Positions 16,737-28,142 are shown, numbered from the stretch's first letter. The stretch: DNA of 63,634 nucleotides from Chitinophagales bacterium (GCA_019694955.1 JAIBAX010000024.1:1-63634); one strand, 5' to 3'. Numbers and translations: made by a program. Notes: generated by a model from the letters alone, not told the origin.

Positions 16737-18104
16737 TTAAGACTGCGACGCATCTCCCAGATAAAATGCAACCACTCTTGGGTCTACAAAAATATCTTCA
16801 TGGCGCAACTCACGTTTTAGAATAATACCTTCCAAACTTCTGCATCTACTCAGTGCTACATACGTTTGACCGGAAGAGAACGCACCGAAACCTAAATCAA
16901 TGATCACTTTATCGAAGGTAAGTCCTTGACTTTTATGTATGGTAACTGCCCATGCCGGTTTAATGGGATATTGCGAGAAAGTACCAATAGTTTCTGCCTT
17001 TATCCTTCCTTCCTGAAGGTTTAGGCGATAGGTTTTATTCTCCCAAGTAACTTTCTCTATTGCGTGTACTTCGCCATTCTCTAAGAGCACCTCAATTCCT
17101 TCTTCATTAATGGCATAAATTTTAGCAATGGTGCCATTCACCCAGCGACGTCCGCCTGGTTTTGTTTTATCGCTACCTGAAATATCATTGCGGATAAAAA
17201 TGATTTGTGCATCTTTCTTGAGTGTGAGCATAAAATCAGTTGGATATCTGTCTTTCGGAAATTCTCCCTCCACTTTCGCCGTAAACTGAAATGGGGTAGC
17301 ATCTAACATGCGCATGCGACGCTCATTGATATCTGAAGCCTGCTTATTTCTGGTAACCAATGTCAGTGTAAAATCCTCTTCATCCTGATTGAAGTCGCCA
17401 AAATATCTATAATTTAACTTATTCAATTCCCTTTCCGATACTTTTCCGACACGAACTTTATTAAGTATATCCTTAAATTCTGCATCTGTTTGTCGGTGGA
17501 TTTTTTGTAATTCGACTTTGTTAAATTCATGTCTTCTGAAACTTGGCGCACCAAAAAAATATGGTGAACTATATATTGTAGAGAAAAGCTGATGCTCTGC
17601 CGGGTTACGCTCATCTACAACAGGCGGCAACTGAAACAAATCACCGACGATAATAATTTGTTTGCCGCCAAATGACAAGGCGGGATTTCCACCATTCATT
17701 CTTAACGAATAATCTATGGCTTCCAAAATATCCGCTCTCACCATAGATATTTCATCAATGATTAGCATATCCATTTTTTCTATCAGCTTCCTTCTACGGT
17801 GGGATTTAGAAAAAACAGGCAAGTCTGTATCAGCAGGTAGAAAGGGCTTTATCGGCAATAGAAACAGGGAATGCAAAGTAGTGCCGCCTACGTTAACGGC
17901 AGCAATTCCAGTAAAGGAGGTGACAATAATATTCTTCTTGCTCTTTTGGATTAGGTACTGAAGAAATGTTGTTTTTCCAGTGCCTGCTTTTCCCATGATA
18001 AAAAAACTATCGTTGCTGTTTTCTATACCCTGGAATAAATCTCGAATAAAAGGATCGCTGTCGTATCCTTCCGGAATGGTAATATTTGGGCTGCTCTCTG
18101 ACAA
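16737..18104 (-). CDS. Pif1-like SF1 DNA helicase
   Basis: A 455-aa ATP-dependent 5'-3' DNA helicase of the Pif1/RecD-like superfamily 1B. Motifs: Walker A GKAGTGKTT (residues 38-46), motif Ia TSFTGIAAVNVGGTTLHS, Walker B IIDEISM (D117-E118), motif III GDLFQLPPV, motif V VTIHKSQGLTFD and motif VI VALSRCRSLEGI. It is full length for the compact bacterial type. The frame opens with a TTG at 18102-18104 just after a stop; no ATG exists before the Walker A motif, so TTG initiation is inferred. It lies 37 bp downstream of the beta-lactamase-fold gene on the same strand. Confidence 0.88.
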   Translation of the reverse strand: MSESSPNITIPEGYDSDPFIRDLFQGIENSNDSFFIMGKAGTGKTTFLQYLIQKSKKNIIVTSFTGIAAVNVGGTTLHSLFLLPIKPFLPADTDLPVFSKSHRRRKLIEKMDMLIIDEISMVRADILEAIDYSLRMNGGNPALSFGGKQIIIVGDLFQLPPVVDERNPAEHQLFSTIYSSPYFFGAPSFRRHEFNKVELQKIHRQTDAEFKDILNKVRVGKVSERELNKLNYRYFGDFNQDEEDFTLTLVTRNKQASDINERRMRMLDATPFQFTAKVEGEFPKDRYPTDFMLTLKKDAQIIFIRNDISGSDKTKPGGRRWVNGTIAKIYAINEEGIEVLLENGEVHAIEKVTWENKTYRLNLQEGRIKAETIGTFSQYPIKPAWAVTIHKSQGLTFDKVIIDLGFGAFSSGQTYVALSRCRSLEGIILKRELRHEDIFVDPRVVAFYLGDASQS

Positions 18105-18141
18105 AATCTATTAACAAAGATATGTGTTTGGCGGATGAATG

Positions 18142-19251
18142 TTACTGCTTAACGTACATATTGCTCAATCTTTTTAAGATCGGATACCAGTTAACACCAC
18201 CTTTGGAAGTGCCTAATCGTATAACGGCTGTTTGGGTGGATTCATTGATGAACATAATCTGTCCGCCAAAGCCTGCACCATAGTAGATGTTTTGTTCGAC
18301 ATCATCCATATCGTACCACCATCCTAAGCAATACAAGCTATTTTCCTTTCTATTGCCAGGTATATCGCAATAATTCAACCAACCTGAAGGAAGGATGGTA
18401 TCTCCTTTTAGAATACCGTCATGCATCACAAGGCTAGCATACTTTGCCAAATCGCGTGGAGTAGCATTCAATCCACCATAGTACTTCGGGTGCTTCCATT
18501 CCTTGCTGTCTAATGAAAAATAAGTTGGATCCTCCGCACCTATTTTCGACCATATTTTCTCATAAAAATAGGTGGATAAAGGTCTCTTTGTCGCCTGTTC
18601 AATACACAGTGCCAATATTTGTGTATCGATGGATTTATAAACAAATTTCTCTCCCGGATTATACAAAAACTTAACTGAGGCGATTTGTCTGTTTACGTTG
18701 GGTTCAAAATAAAATGATAAGGTAGATAAGAGGTTTCCATATTCATCCTGATTGATTCCGGAAGTCATTTGTACTAAATCCAATAGGGTTAATTGCAAAG
18801 ATTCCTTGGTTTTTGGCAAATTTGGGAGTATATCTGATACTTTCTGATGCACGTCTTTAATGTATCCTTCTCTAATAGCAACACCCAATAATGGTACAAT
18901 GAGTGCTTTTGTTACAGAAAATATTTGGGTTACTTCATCCGCTTCCTGTTTATTTAAATATTGATATACAATCGTATCCTTATGTAAAACCAATAGGCCA
19001 ACTGTTTTTGAAGTGGCCAAGAATTTTGTTATTCTATTTTTCGTCAATGGCTTATCTGTTCCTGCCAACCAATCCTTATAAGTAGGTAAATCTCTTAAAG
19101 ATAGTGGCAAAGGATGTTGTTGATGTTCAGATGGTAAACGAACATAACCTACTTTGAATCGATCAAATATAGAAGGCAAACGAATTGCAAGAACGATGAT
19201 AAGAATACTCAACACGATTATACCAAATACTATCTTTAGCACTAATTTCAT
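18142..19251 (-). CDS. Serine hydrolase of the beta-lactamase / class C fold
   Basis: A 369-aa membrane-anchored hydrolase (N-terminal hydrophobic segment about residues 4-24). The nucleophile motif SxxK is S112-V-T-K115 in FSVTKALIVPLLG; a Tyr-containing second motif is likely at KFVYKS, and GAGFGGQ near the C-terminus occupies the place of the KTG-like motif. Members include esterases, D-amino-acid peptidases and beta-lactamases; nothing here picks one, and resistance should not be assumed. It is probably co-transcribed with the helicase gene downstream. A terminator separates it from the giant gene upstream. Confidence 0.8.
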   Translation of the reverse strand: MKLVLKIVFGIIVLSILIIVLAIRLPSIFDRFKVGYVRLPSEHQQHPLPLSLRDLPTYKDWLAGTDKPLTKNRITKFLATSKTVGLLVLHKDTIVYQYLNKQEADEVTQIFSVTKALIVPLLGVAIREGYIKDVHQKVSDILPNLPKTKESLQLTLLDLVQMTSGINQDEYGNLLSTLSFYFEPNVNRQIASVKFLYNPGEKFVYKSIDTQILALCIEQATKRPLSTYFYEKIWSKIGAEDPTYFSLDSKEWKHPKYYGGLNATPRDLAKYASLVMHDGILKGDTILPSGWLNYCDIPGNRKENSLYCLGWWYDMDDVEQNIYYGAGFGGQIMFINESTQTAVIRLGTSKGGVNWYPILKRLSNMYVKQ

Positions 19252-19280
19252 TTAAACAACCTCTTTTCTTTATATCTGAT

Positions 19281-19311
19281 AAAAAATAAGGGGAAACAAA
19301 TATTTCCCCTT
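19281..19311 (-). terminator. Rho-independent terminator after giant gene
   Basis: On the minus strand a 9-bp stem AAGGGGAAA / TTTCCCCTT with a 6-nt loop is followed by TATTTTTTA, just after the stop of the giant gene at 19335. It insulates the giant-protein operon from the hydrolase gene downstream. Confidence 0.8.
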
Positions 19312-19334
19312 ACACTAGATTATTACATATATTT

Positions 19335-22300
19335 TTATTGTTTTACGAACTTACCTTCAAAACTCTCCCCGCGATGATCCTTAAAGTTCATAATATAAAC
19401 GCCTTGAGCAAAATCTTCTACATCTAGTTCAAAACTATTCACCCCTTCGGAAACTGTTTTAATTTCACTTCTCATTACTTGACCGATAACATTTACAATA
19501 GAGAAGGTGTAATCAGCTTTTTCTGATGATTGGAATTGAACTGTCAATTTGCCAGTTGTTGGGTTTGGATAAATGCTTAAGATACCTGCTTTTGCGATTG
19601 GAGCAATCGGTACTTGAATAAGAATAGCTTTACTATAAGAAATAGAACCATCATTGTCAACAATTCTCAATCTATAATAGTTATCACCTTCTAATGGTAG
19701 ATAATCAGTAAAATCATATGAAGTTTCTACAGTTGATGTACCAAGTGCTGCCTTTTCACCAATACCGCTATAGTTTCTTGCATCGGAACTTCTTTCCACT
19801 ACAAACTTAGCAGTATTCACTTCAGACGCTGTTATCCAGTTAAGGTTGTTTGTTTTAGCTAAAACATCATGATAACCGGTGAAAGAAATTAACTCAACAG
19901 GTAGCGGAACATTATTGACTGTGGATATTGTGAGTGTTCCAAAGTCGATTGGATCGTGATCGACTATTGCGTTTGATAACCAACAACCCCCTGTACCATT
20001 ATCTTGAGAATTAATCATGATAACATATGAAGCATTGGGTGTTAGGTTGGTGTAGGTTTTACTCCACCCCCAAAGGGCTCCTTCACAAAGGTCGGTAGTG
20101 AAACAGTCGACAAGCGTTTCATAAGATCCATCACAAGGAGTTGGGTCTTTCATAATCGCTACGGATACACCATCTCTGTCACAAGACCATAAGCCAAACT
20201 GAGAACATCCTGTACCACCTGGAGATATATCAACATTCATAATACCTGTAAGGGTAATTGTTACTCCTGCTGCTGCATCAATTGGATTATCGGGAGCGTT
20301 AAATGTATACCATATAGAGTGTTCAGCAGGTTCTCCACTGTTACAGTCTTGGTAACCACTGGAAACGGGCTCTCCGGTAGATCCGGATAAATCCCAACAT
20401 ACGGCAACATCATCTTGCAGTGGAAGTGCATTAGCACATGCATCCATGCTACAAGTTTGAGTAAGACACATTTGATATCCATCACCTGGGTCTTCACTAC
20501 CATCTGCATCAAAGACTTTTATAAAGTATGTTTGTCCTGCTGTAACGGGGAATGTGGTAGTAATATCTGTAGTACCTATATTTTCTCCACTCTTAGTACA
20601 TCTTATTGGACTAAGACCGGAAGGACAGGTGCCAGAATATACAATCATACCTAATTCCGGTAAATCTAAATCGACATCAGCAGTATTTTCTCCTTCGAGA
20701 ATCATCGTTCCTGTTTGTGGGGCAGTAAACTGATACCAAACATCCCCGGCACAATAACTATCTCCCGATAAACATGTGTTATTCCAAGTATTTGAAGAAA
20801 TTGTCGCATTATTATTATAGGTTGTTGTCACATTTCCTGCTCTTCCGAAGCCTGCTTCCGTACACGTTGTACCTGTGGTATTTACAGTCATGGTAGTTGC
20901 TCCGCTACACTCATCGTTTGCAGGAGGAGAGAAGGTAGAACATGCATTTGAGATGGTGATACTAAATTGTCCAAATTGATCTGCTAGAGGGCCATCCCAT
21001 CCATCGACTTGCAAGTGATAGTAATGTCCTGGAATTAAACAATATAAATCACGCACCTCTGCTAGCTTATCAAAAGGAACTCCTGGACCAACATCTACGC
21101 CTGCTACATATGTTCTATCACCGCTGATATATTCTAATTGTGACATTGCTGTAGCTAGAGAGGTTCCCAATGTGGAATGATACACGTTAAATGATGGATC
21201 CATATCATCAGCAGTTCCAGTTACATCACCATTAACAGTAATAGTGACACGTCCAGAACTTGGGGCAATAAAATGATACCATACTGTTTCATCAGCACCA
21301 TTTGTAGGTTGGCTACCAGCATCAACATTTGGTTCACTCGCTTCTGTAGTTGCACAGGTGTTATTTGTCTCAACACCAGCCGCAAGAGAAATTGAAGCGC
21401 CACATGCATTGCCAACGGTACCAACATTGTAGGTTTGTGTAAGATTATCATGCACCAATCCGGATGTTCCCACGCTAGATACGGTTAAATCCCATTCTCC
21501 CTTAGAAGTATTGGTTCCACTCACGTTGTCTGGCGTTTGGTTGTTGGTTAAATCCTGACCGTCAACTTGAATAAAATATATTTGGTTAGGTTTCGCACAA
21601 TTGTATCTCAAGTCATAACCACTTATAAGATTTTGAGTAAGAGACGCTACATGTGTGAGGTTGCCAAATACTGGAGAAGCAATGGGTGATTCATATAAGT
21701 TAATACTAAGATTAACTTCAGCAGCTAAAGTAGTTGTATTAGTAAAATCTAACAAAATGTCGTTAGGAGAAGTACTTGTAGTAAACTTATACCACACAGT
21801 TTCATCATAAGAACCACTATTGAAAGGAGCATTATAATCACAGTTTGGCTCACCATTTTCTGAAGTTGCGCAATAATTATTTGTATTTGCATATGCTGTA
21901 ACGGAAGCAGAACCCAAATTGGGAATTGTACCAAAATTATACGCATTTGCAAGATTATCATTGCTTGGACTTGTAATAGGAACACCATTGTCGCTAACAC
22001 TCAATGTAAATGTTCCTCCATCAATATTTCCACTTACAGCATCATCCCACGCATCTACTTGTATATAGTAAATGGTATTCGGAGGTAAACATGTCAACAA
22101 CAAGGAAGGTGTGGTTGTATTGAAAACACTGCTTTGTCCAACATAATCCAAATTATTCCAATCTGGTGATGTATTACAATTCGTTGACATACCAGCACCA
22201 GAGATTGAGCGGTAAACATTAAAGCCTTGCCATTTACCTGAATAGGTAGGTGTTGCTCCATTTATGCTAATGGATATATTTCCCGGAGTGGCACTTGTAG

Positions 22301-25300
22301 TAAACCTAAACCATACTGTTTCGTCATGACCATCATCTGAAGGGACAGGATTTCCACTTACATTCGGTTCACCACCTTGTTCAGTTGCACAAGCATTTGT
22401 ATAGGTAGTCGTACTTGCAGGTAATGTTTGTGCACCACCAGTAAATGTACCGAGGTTGATGGTTCCACAGATATCGTCATTACCGGCACTAGGTCCTGAA
22501 CCTAAGTCGGTAATATAAATGCTATAATTACCATGGTCTAAATTCAACACATCTAAACCGTCGACTTGTAAATAATATGTTGTATTTGGATCTAAACACT
22601 CAACATCTTGTTGTTCATCGAAGGTACTAATGAAGTCTGATTGTTCGACCTCGTAAAGTCCACCAAACTGCGCAATTTGATAAGGAGAAACTCCACTACA
22701 AGAGGGTGTTCCTCCATATAATACCCAAGAGATATCAATAGCATCGGTCTCAACCAAGTTATCGCCATCAACACGAATCCTAATATTACGTGTATTGGAA
22801 GGTGTGTTTGCTGTAGTAAATTTATACCACATTGTTTCATCATAGTTGAGGCTATTAACATCATTAGGGTCGCCATTTACATATGGTTCACCCGGTTCAA
22901 TACCAGCACAGTAGTTGTCTTGATTTAATAATTGTGCCGTACCTAATGCTGCAACAGTACCCAAATTATAAGCACTGCAAACATAGTCTTCATTTGGAAT
23001 AATACCGCCGCCGGAAACGCCATCAATTGCCTGAATGTCAAAAGAACCATACTGGGTGTGTTTGCCACCAAATTCAAAATTCGGTAAATCTAAACCATCT
23101 ATTTGTACATAGTACCGCCAGTTAGGTTTCAAACATTCAACTTCTAAATCTTCATTTGCGCTACCGATAATTCCACCGGAAGAAGCAATTTCATTTAAGT
23201 TAGTGAAGTTGCCACAACTAACAGCAGCATTATTTTTTGTTTCATAAATGGTTATGGTATGTGTTCCACCGAACACCCCTAATACATTGAATATTTGAGA
23301 GTTGGTTACTTCTATTCTTGTTCCCGCAGGATTTGCTCCTGTGGTGAAATAGTACCAAACTGTTTCATCATAATCTAAACTGTACTTGTTGGTGAGTTGA
23401 CTTGTATTAGGTTCGGTGGTTTCTTCTGTTGCACACCAGTTGGTTTCTCCCACCAATTTAGAAGGTGATGCACCTCCATCGATAACTCCTAGATTTTTAG
23501 CCGCACAAGCATTATCATTTACTGGAGCCAAGAAAGTAGAATTTGTTGTAACGGTTACATCAAAATAACCAGTTTTACACAAATCTCCATCCAAATAATC
23601 ATCTTCAGTTATCGGTTCATCATCTGTACAACCTAAAGCAGTTGCTTCTCCATCCACTTGGATGAAATAGGTTTGCCCTGGAATCAAACATTTTATTTCT
23701 AATTCTTCATCTTTCGTACCAATAGAAGTTGGTGGTACCCAATCATACTCGGCTCTTACTTCTTCCAATTGGTTAACAACGCAGGTACTTGCTCCTCCAG
23801 GCATAGAATATACTGCTACCTGTGCATCCATGGTATTAGTTTTGCTGTCTGTTTCAATATATACCGTTACATGACCAGTAGCGGGCGCTACAAACTTAAA
23901 CCATAAGGTATTATCAGGACCATCATTGCCTATGTTGATACCTCCATTATAATCCCATCCAATTGGATCTGGTTCTCCCACCTCAACTGTTGCACACTCA
24001 TTATTAAAATTATTTGCGGCGATAGTACCACCCACTCCGGCTGCTGCTGTTCCCATATTATAGGCACTGACGCAGTTATCATTCTTTTGGGCAGTATTTA
24101 CGACAGAAGAAGGAATACCTCCGATGTCAATGACATATAAATCAAACTTACCTTCGATTTCTGGAACGCCATCACCACAACCATCCAATGGTCTGTTAAA
24201 GTTGATACCATCCACAGTAACGTAGTACAATTCTCCCGGACGGAGGCAAATTACTCTTTCCAAGAGTTCGTCTCTATTACATACATCCTCACAAGGAAGT
24301 ACGCAAGAAGTACACCAAAACGTACCGTAAATGCCTCTATTACAGAAGGAGTTATTATCTAAACCTACCGTACCATCCCAAGTATCGTAATCGGAACCGA
24401 GCTCTACCAACTTGGAGATATCATTTGTAGGACATAATCCAGGACCTACTGAATCATATACAGCGAGTTTTGTCATGATATTTTCGTTGAGGGATTGTGG
24501 GTCATTTTGTGTAGCAATCATGACACGTCCCGATGGAGGGGCGACAAAGCTAAACCAAACATTTGCTACAGGTGACCATGCTGATGGTGTGGGTTCTCCC
24601 GTTGCAGTAGCACAATAGTTATCGGGGGTTCTTCCTAAAACACAGCTTGCTTTTGCATAGTTATTATTAGGTGCGGAAATCCCTGCGGTTGGATGGCACG
24701 CTGTTGCTGTTGTATTAAGCGCACCCAATGCAACTGCATTACATATTTTATCATTTGATGCAGGCCATGCATCATAGTCTCTAACATCAATATGGAATTT
24801 TCCTCTGAAATAGTCTTCATTACAGTAGCTTACGCCTGCGTAGTAACCATCGACTCTAAGGAAGTACATTTTTCCGGGTGTCATACAATCTGCATAGAAT
24901 TGGTCTGTCCATTCAATATCGCAACTCGTAACACCAATTCCACAATCATAGCTATTTAGCTCTGCTAAAGGTTTGGTACAATTTGTTGCCAAATTATCCC
25001 CAACAACACCTCCCACCGGATCATATATTGTTGCCTGTAATCTAATAGCGTCTGTATATGGTGTCGCATCATTATAAATATGGAATTGTGCCGATCCGCT
25101 AGCAGGTGCTAAAAAACTGTACCAAACCGTTTGGTTCAAGTCTGAATAATTCGTGCTTGGATAATCTCCTGCACTTCCTGCGCAATAGTTGTTTTGTTCT
25201 AATAAGGTAACAGTACTTCCATAAGTACTATTGGAAGGGAATGTTGAGTTCGGAATAGTTGGCAATGCAACAGCATTACAAACCAAGTCATTACCAATAG

Positions 25301-28142
25301 ATTTATCTTTGCTATTAACAATACTAAATGTAAAATTCGCCTGTTCATCTGTTAGACCAGCATCCGGAGTTTCTTCAATATGCACCTGAACATAATAGGT
25401 GGTATTTGGCAACAAACATCCTGCTGTCATATTGCTATAATCGATCTCTGGGATACATCCTGCAATAGGTAAAGCATCATAACCAACTTCATCTTCAACG
25501 TTAGGTAGCATGGTGAGGTTGGATAAATTGGCATTATTACATGCTCCCGACATAGAATAAACACGCAATTCAGAAAATTCTGTTAATGCCTCATCTTCTG
25601 CGGTTGCATCGAATCTAGTTTTCACACCTACACCGGTTGCTGCGGTTGTGAACTTCATCCATACTGTACCTTCCTGTCCGCCAGCCTCATTTGAAATAAA
25701 CGGTTCATTCGTTTGCTTAGACGAACATTCAGTAGAAAATTTAGATTTAGTACCCAACCCTATTCCACTTAAATTGGCACTTGTAATTGTTGCTCCATTA
25801 TTTAAAGTTCCTAAATCAATTGCACTACAAATATTATCTCCCAAAAGAGGAAGACCGTTATCTCTAACCTCAATACCAAAATGACCTTGCTCGCCATTGC
25901 ATAATAAAATACCATAGCAATCCCCATCTACTCTTACATAGTAAGTAGTACTTGGTTTGAGACATTCAACTTCCATTGTTTCAGAAAGAAAACCCGGATC
26001 GTAATCCTTATCAACAAGCACACCACCAGAAGTTGGGCATCCTTCATAAATTGCTAACTGAACATCCATACCATCTCCAAGGCTTAAAGGGTCATTTGTT
26101 GCATCCACAGTAATAATAGTACCGGGATAAGCACCAGTTGTAAACTTAAGCCAAACATCATTATCAACAGTACCTAATGACCAAGGATTGGATGTTGCTG
26201 ATGCGGTAGCGCAAAGATTGGAATAAGATGTAGTATTCATATTCCCTAAAGTAGCACCACTATTGAGTGTTCCTCCAGCAATATTTAATGCGCCGACACA
26301 TTCATCAGCGGTTGCTGCCGAATTTAAGCCTTTAACCCTTAACTGATATTCTCCCCTTCCGGAACACGCCCCATCAAATTCTTCATCTACCATCAAATAG
26401 TACGTAGAACTTGGTTGTAAACAAAAAATATTACTTTCCCCACCCACTCCGCAAAGTGCAGGGTCATGATTCCCAACATAGGATAATGTTGGCGGGCAAG
26501 TTCCTCCTGTTTGTCTGTAAACTTCTAGTTCAAGGCCTCCTAATGCTCCAAAATCATAATTGACGAACTCGAAAGTATAACCGACAGGTACTGTAGCCGG
26601 AGTTGTAAATGTAAACCAATCTGTAGCTTGGTTGGCATCTGCATTAGCCGGATCTGTATAACCTCCCGTATTTATTGTTGAGCAGTGGTTTCCATAAGTA
26701 ATAGGTGTTGTAGCTGTTTGGTTTTGACCGATATTTGTTCCTATTGAAACGGCACTACAAATATTGTCGGGTGCACGCGCTGCTCCATTATTTGACATAT
26801 TAATAGTAATGCTTCCTGAACTGCATAAACCAGTCACTTGTCCTTGGATATAGTAGGTGGTATTTGCTGCTAAACAATTTAAATCAAAAGAGCCTCCCAC
26901 GGAGCTTTCTCCAATCTTTGTTAGTCCTGAGAAATGATTAGAAGTATAATTTGGGAAGGGACACGTAATACTACCTGAGTAGGCTGCCGCCCACCCAGTA
27001 CAAACCCCACTAGCATCCGGATCTAATGTTACTACTGTAGGAGGATTTGCTCCTGTGGTAAATTTCCACCATATAGATTTATTCAAATTATTGTCGGGTT
27101 CGTTTACAGAACAAAAGTCTTGACTGGTAGCGTTATCTGTATTTCCTGAGTTACTAACAGAACTTGAATTATAATTATATGCTGCACTTAGACTGGTTGC
27201 ATTACAGATATCATCATTCCCAGGAACACTAAGTGTAGAACCCTTGAATACTTCTAAATCCATCTTCTTCGGTCGACTCCATAATCCGGTTACAGTATAC
27301 CAATCTACTAATATATAATAATCTCCAGGTTTGGGGTCGTTCACCTGCCAGACACCAACACCTCCACCGTCGTCAGCCAAGATACATCCTGTACACGAGC
27401 CGTATCGCACTTCATCTATTTCTCCATATTGATCAAACCCTACCCCCGAGGGATCAAACTCTATCCAGTCTCTATTGTTATCTGTTAAGGTATATCTGTA
27501 CCATGTAGGTTCAGAACACTGGTTCATATGGTCGTCTGCCAATAATCCACTGCCATTAGAGGTGAGTGCAAAAGCAGTTGAACACGACGAATTCGTCTGT
27601 ACCCCCGTCGAGTTCTGGTTCGGTCGCCAACCTCCGGTTTCAGAGGTACTCCAATTCACCGTTACAGCAGAACCACTGCTATTGGAGGTGAGACCTGATC
27701 CTGAGTTATTAGAGCCATCAACGTTCTGCCACGCCGAACATGCCCAACCACTGACACAATCATCCAAAGCTCCTCCGCAAACACCAAAATCATCATCTTC
27801 ACATGCTCTTACACAAACACGAATTTGTGGTGTTGATCCTGTAGTACAATGCCATTGGGCGTCTGTTAAGGTAACGGACGTCGTCCCTCCAGAGCTACCA
27901 CCATCATTATCTCCGTCCCCTTCATAATCGCCGTTTTGCAAATCAGAATCTGCTTCCCAATATGGGTCACCACCGCAACCTACTACTGAATTACAGTCTG
28001 TACACGACGTAGTGTTACTAGTTCTAGAAACACTAATACTAACACTTATCTGTGCTTTTGCATCATTAGCAAAAAAAATAGTTGCCAGATTGACGAAGAG
28101 GAATAAAAGAAGTTGAATAATTCTTTTGTAAAATTTTTTCAT
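19335..28142 (-). CDS. Giant secreted repeat protein with T9SS sorting domain (2935 aa)
   Basis: Probable cell-surface or secreted adhesin- or matrix-like protein. An N-terminal signal peptide is followed by a Cys-rich region (SCTDCNS, CGGDPYWEADSDLQNGDYEG, RACEDDDFG). Then come about 15 units of 120-190 residues, each with a C-x-A-x-x-LG start, a CATxExxEP block, a DETVWYKF strand and a C-L-x-P-N-x-x-YY-x-Q-V-D-G end. This resembles PPC-type beta-sandwich repeats, by inference. The tail has LPVELISFTGY and a type A T9SS sorting domain (LSIYPNPTTGKLTV ... FVKQ). It is the last gene of a minus-strand set and a paralogue of the gene at 29090. Confidence 0.88.
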   Translation of the reverse strand: MKKFYKRIIQLLLFLFVNLATIFFANDAKAQISVSISVSRTSNTTSCTDCNSVVGCGGDPYWEADSDLQNGDYEGDGDNDGGSSGGTTSVTLTDAQWHCTTGSTPQIRVCVRACEDDDFGVCGGALDDCVSGWACSAWQNVDGSNNSGSGLTSNSSGSAVTVNWSTSETGGWRPNQNSTGVQTNSSCSTAFALTSNGSGLLADDHMNQCSEPTWYRYTLTDNNRDWIEFDPSGVGFDQYGEIDEVRYGSCTGCILADDGGGVGVWQVNDPKPGDYYILVDWYTVTGLWSRPKKMDLEVFKGSTLSVPGNDDICNATSLSAAYNYNSSSVSNSGNTDNATSQDFCSVNEPDNNLNKSIWWKFTTGANPPTVVTLDPDASGVCTGWAAAYSGSITCPFPNYTSNHFSGLTKIGESSVGGSFDLNCLAANTTYYIQGQVTGLCSSGSITINMSNNGAARAPDNICSAVSIGTNIGQNQTATTPITYGNHCSTINTGGYTDPANADANQATDWFTFTTPATVPVGYTFEFVNYDFGALGGLELEVYRQTGGTCPPTLSYVGNHDPALCGVGGESNIFCLQPSSTYYLMVDEEFDGACSGRGEYQLRVKGLNSAATADECVGALNIAGGTLNSGATLGNMNTTSYSNLCATASATSNPWSLGTVDNDVWLKFTTGAYPGTIITVDATNDPLSLGDGMDVQLAIYEGCPTSGGVLVDKDYDPGFLSETMEVECLKPSTTYYVRVDGDCYGILLCNGEQGHFGIEVRDNGLPLLGDNICSAIDLGTLNNGATITSANLSGIGLGTKSKFSTECSSKQTNEPFISNEAGGQEGTVWMKFTTAATGVGVKTRFDATAEDEALTEFSELRVYSMSGACNNANLSNLTMLPNVEDEVGYDALPIAGCIPEIDYSNMTAGCLLPNTTYYVQVHIEETPDAGLTDEQANFTFSIVNSKDKSIGNDLVCNAVALPTIPNSTFPSNSTYGSTVTLLEQNNYCAGSAGDYPSTNYSDLNQTVWYSFLAPASGSAQFHIYNDATPYTDAIRLQATIYDPVGGVVGDNLATNCTKPLAELNSYDCGIGVTSCDIEWTDQFYADCMTPGKMYFLRVDGYYAGVSYCNEDYFRGKFHIDVRDYDAWPASNDKICNAVALGALNTTATACHPTAGISAPNNNYAKASCVLGRTPDNYCATATGEPTPSAWSPVANVWFSFVAPPSGRVMIATQNDPQSLNENIMTKLAVYDSVGPGLCPTNDISKLVELGSDYDTWDGTVGLDNNSFCNRGIYGTFWCTSCVLPCEDVCNRDELLERVICLRPGELYYVTVDGINFNRPLDGCGDGVPEIEGKFDLYVIDIGGIPSSVVNTAQKNDNCVSAYNMGTAAAGVGGTIAANNFNNECATVEVGEPDPIGWDYNGGINIGNDGPDNTLWFKFVAPATGHVTVYIETDSKTNTMDAQVAVYSMPGGASTCVVNQLEEVRAEYDWVPPTSIGTKDEELEIKCLIPGQTYFIQVDGEATALGCTDDEPITEDDYLDGDLCKTGYFDVTVTTNSTFLAPVNDNACAAKNLGVIDGGASPSKLVGETNWCATEETTEPNTSQLTNKYSLDYDETVWYYFTTGANPAGTRIEVTNSQIFNVLGVFGGTHTITIYETKNNAAVSCGNFTNLNEIASSGGIIGSANEDLEVECLKPNWRYYVQIDGLDLPNFEFGGKHTQYGSFDIQAIDGVSGGGIIPNEDYVCSAYNLGTVAALGTAQLLNQDNYCAGIEPGEPYVNGDPNDVNSLNYDETMWYKFTTANTPSNTRNIRIRVDGDNLVETDAIDISWVLYGGTPSCSGVSPYQIAQFGGLYEVEQSDFISTFDEQQDVECLDPNTTYYLQVDGLDVLNLDHGNYSIYITDLGSGPSAGNDDICGTINLGTFTGGAQTLPASTTTYTNACATEQGGEPNVSGNPVPSDDGHDETVWFRFTTSATPGNISISINGATPTYSGKWQGFNVYRSISGAGMSTNCNTSPDWNNLDYVGQSSVFNTTTPSLLLTCLPPNTIYYIQVDAWDDAVSGNIDGGTFTLSVSDNGVPITSPSNDNLANAYNFGTIPNLGSASVTAYANTNNYCATSENGEPNCDYNAPFNSGSYDETVWYKFTTSTSPNDILLDFTNTTTLAAEVNLSINLYESPIASPVFGNLTHVASLTQNLISGYDLRYNCAKPNQIYFIQVDGQDLTNNQTPDNVSGTNTSKGEWDLTVSSVGTSGLVHDNLTQTYNVGTVGNACGASISLAAGVETNNTCATTEASEPNVDAGSQPTNGADETVWYHFIAPSSGRVTITVNGDVTGTADDMDPSFNVYHSTLGTSLATAMSQLEYISGDRTYVAGVDVGPGVPFDKLAEVRDLYCLIPGHYYHLQVDGWDGPLADQFGQFSITISNACSTFSPPANDECSGATTMTVNTTGTTCTEAGFGRAGNVTTTYNNNATISSNTWNNTCLSGDSYCAGDVWYQFTAPQTGTMILEGENTADVDLDLPELGMIVYSGTCPSGLSPIRCTKSGENIGTTDITTTFPVTAGQTYFIKVFDADGSEDPGDGYQMCLTQTCSMDACANALPLQDDVAVCWDLSGSTGEPVSSGYQDCNSGEPAEHSIWYTFNAPDNPIDAAAGVTITLTGIMNVDISPGGTGCSQFGLWSCDRDGVSVAIMKDPTPCDGSYETLVDCFTTDLCEGALWGWSKTYTNLTPNASYVIMINSQDNGTGGCWLSNAIVDHDPIDFGTLTISTVNNVPLPVELISFTGYHDVLAKTNNLNWITASEVNTAKFVVERSSDARNYSGIGEKAALGTSTVETSYDFTDYLPLEGDNYYRLRIVDNDGSISYSKAILIQVPIAPIAKAGILSIYPNPTTGKLTVQFQSSEKADYTFSIVNVIGQVMRSEIKTVSEGVNSFELDVEDFAQGVYIMNFKDHRGESFEGKFVKQ

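Noticed and set aside
18142..19251. Antibiotic-resistance beta-lactamase
   Set aside because: Only the fold and SxxK motif are shared; the membrane anchor and atypical second and third motifs do not support a resistance call.
27475..27927. 150-aa plus-strand frame inside the 2935-aa gene
   Set aside because: It is antisense to a conserved Cys-rich domain and recurs antisense to the paralogue at 36981; a shadow of codon usage.
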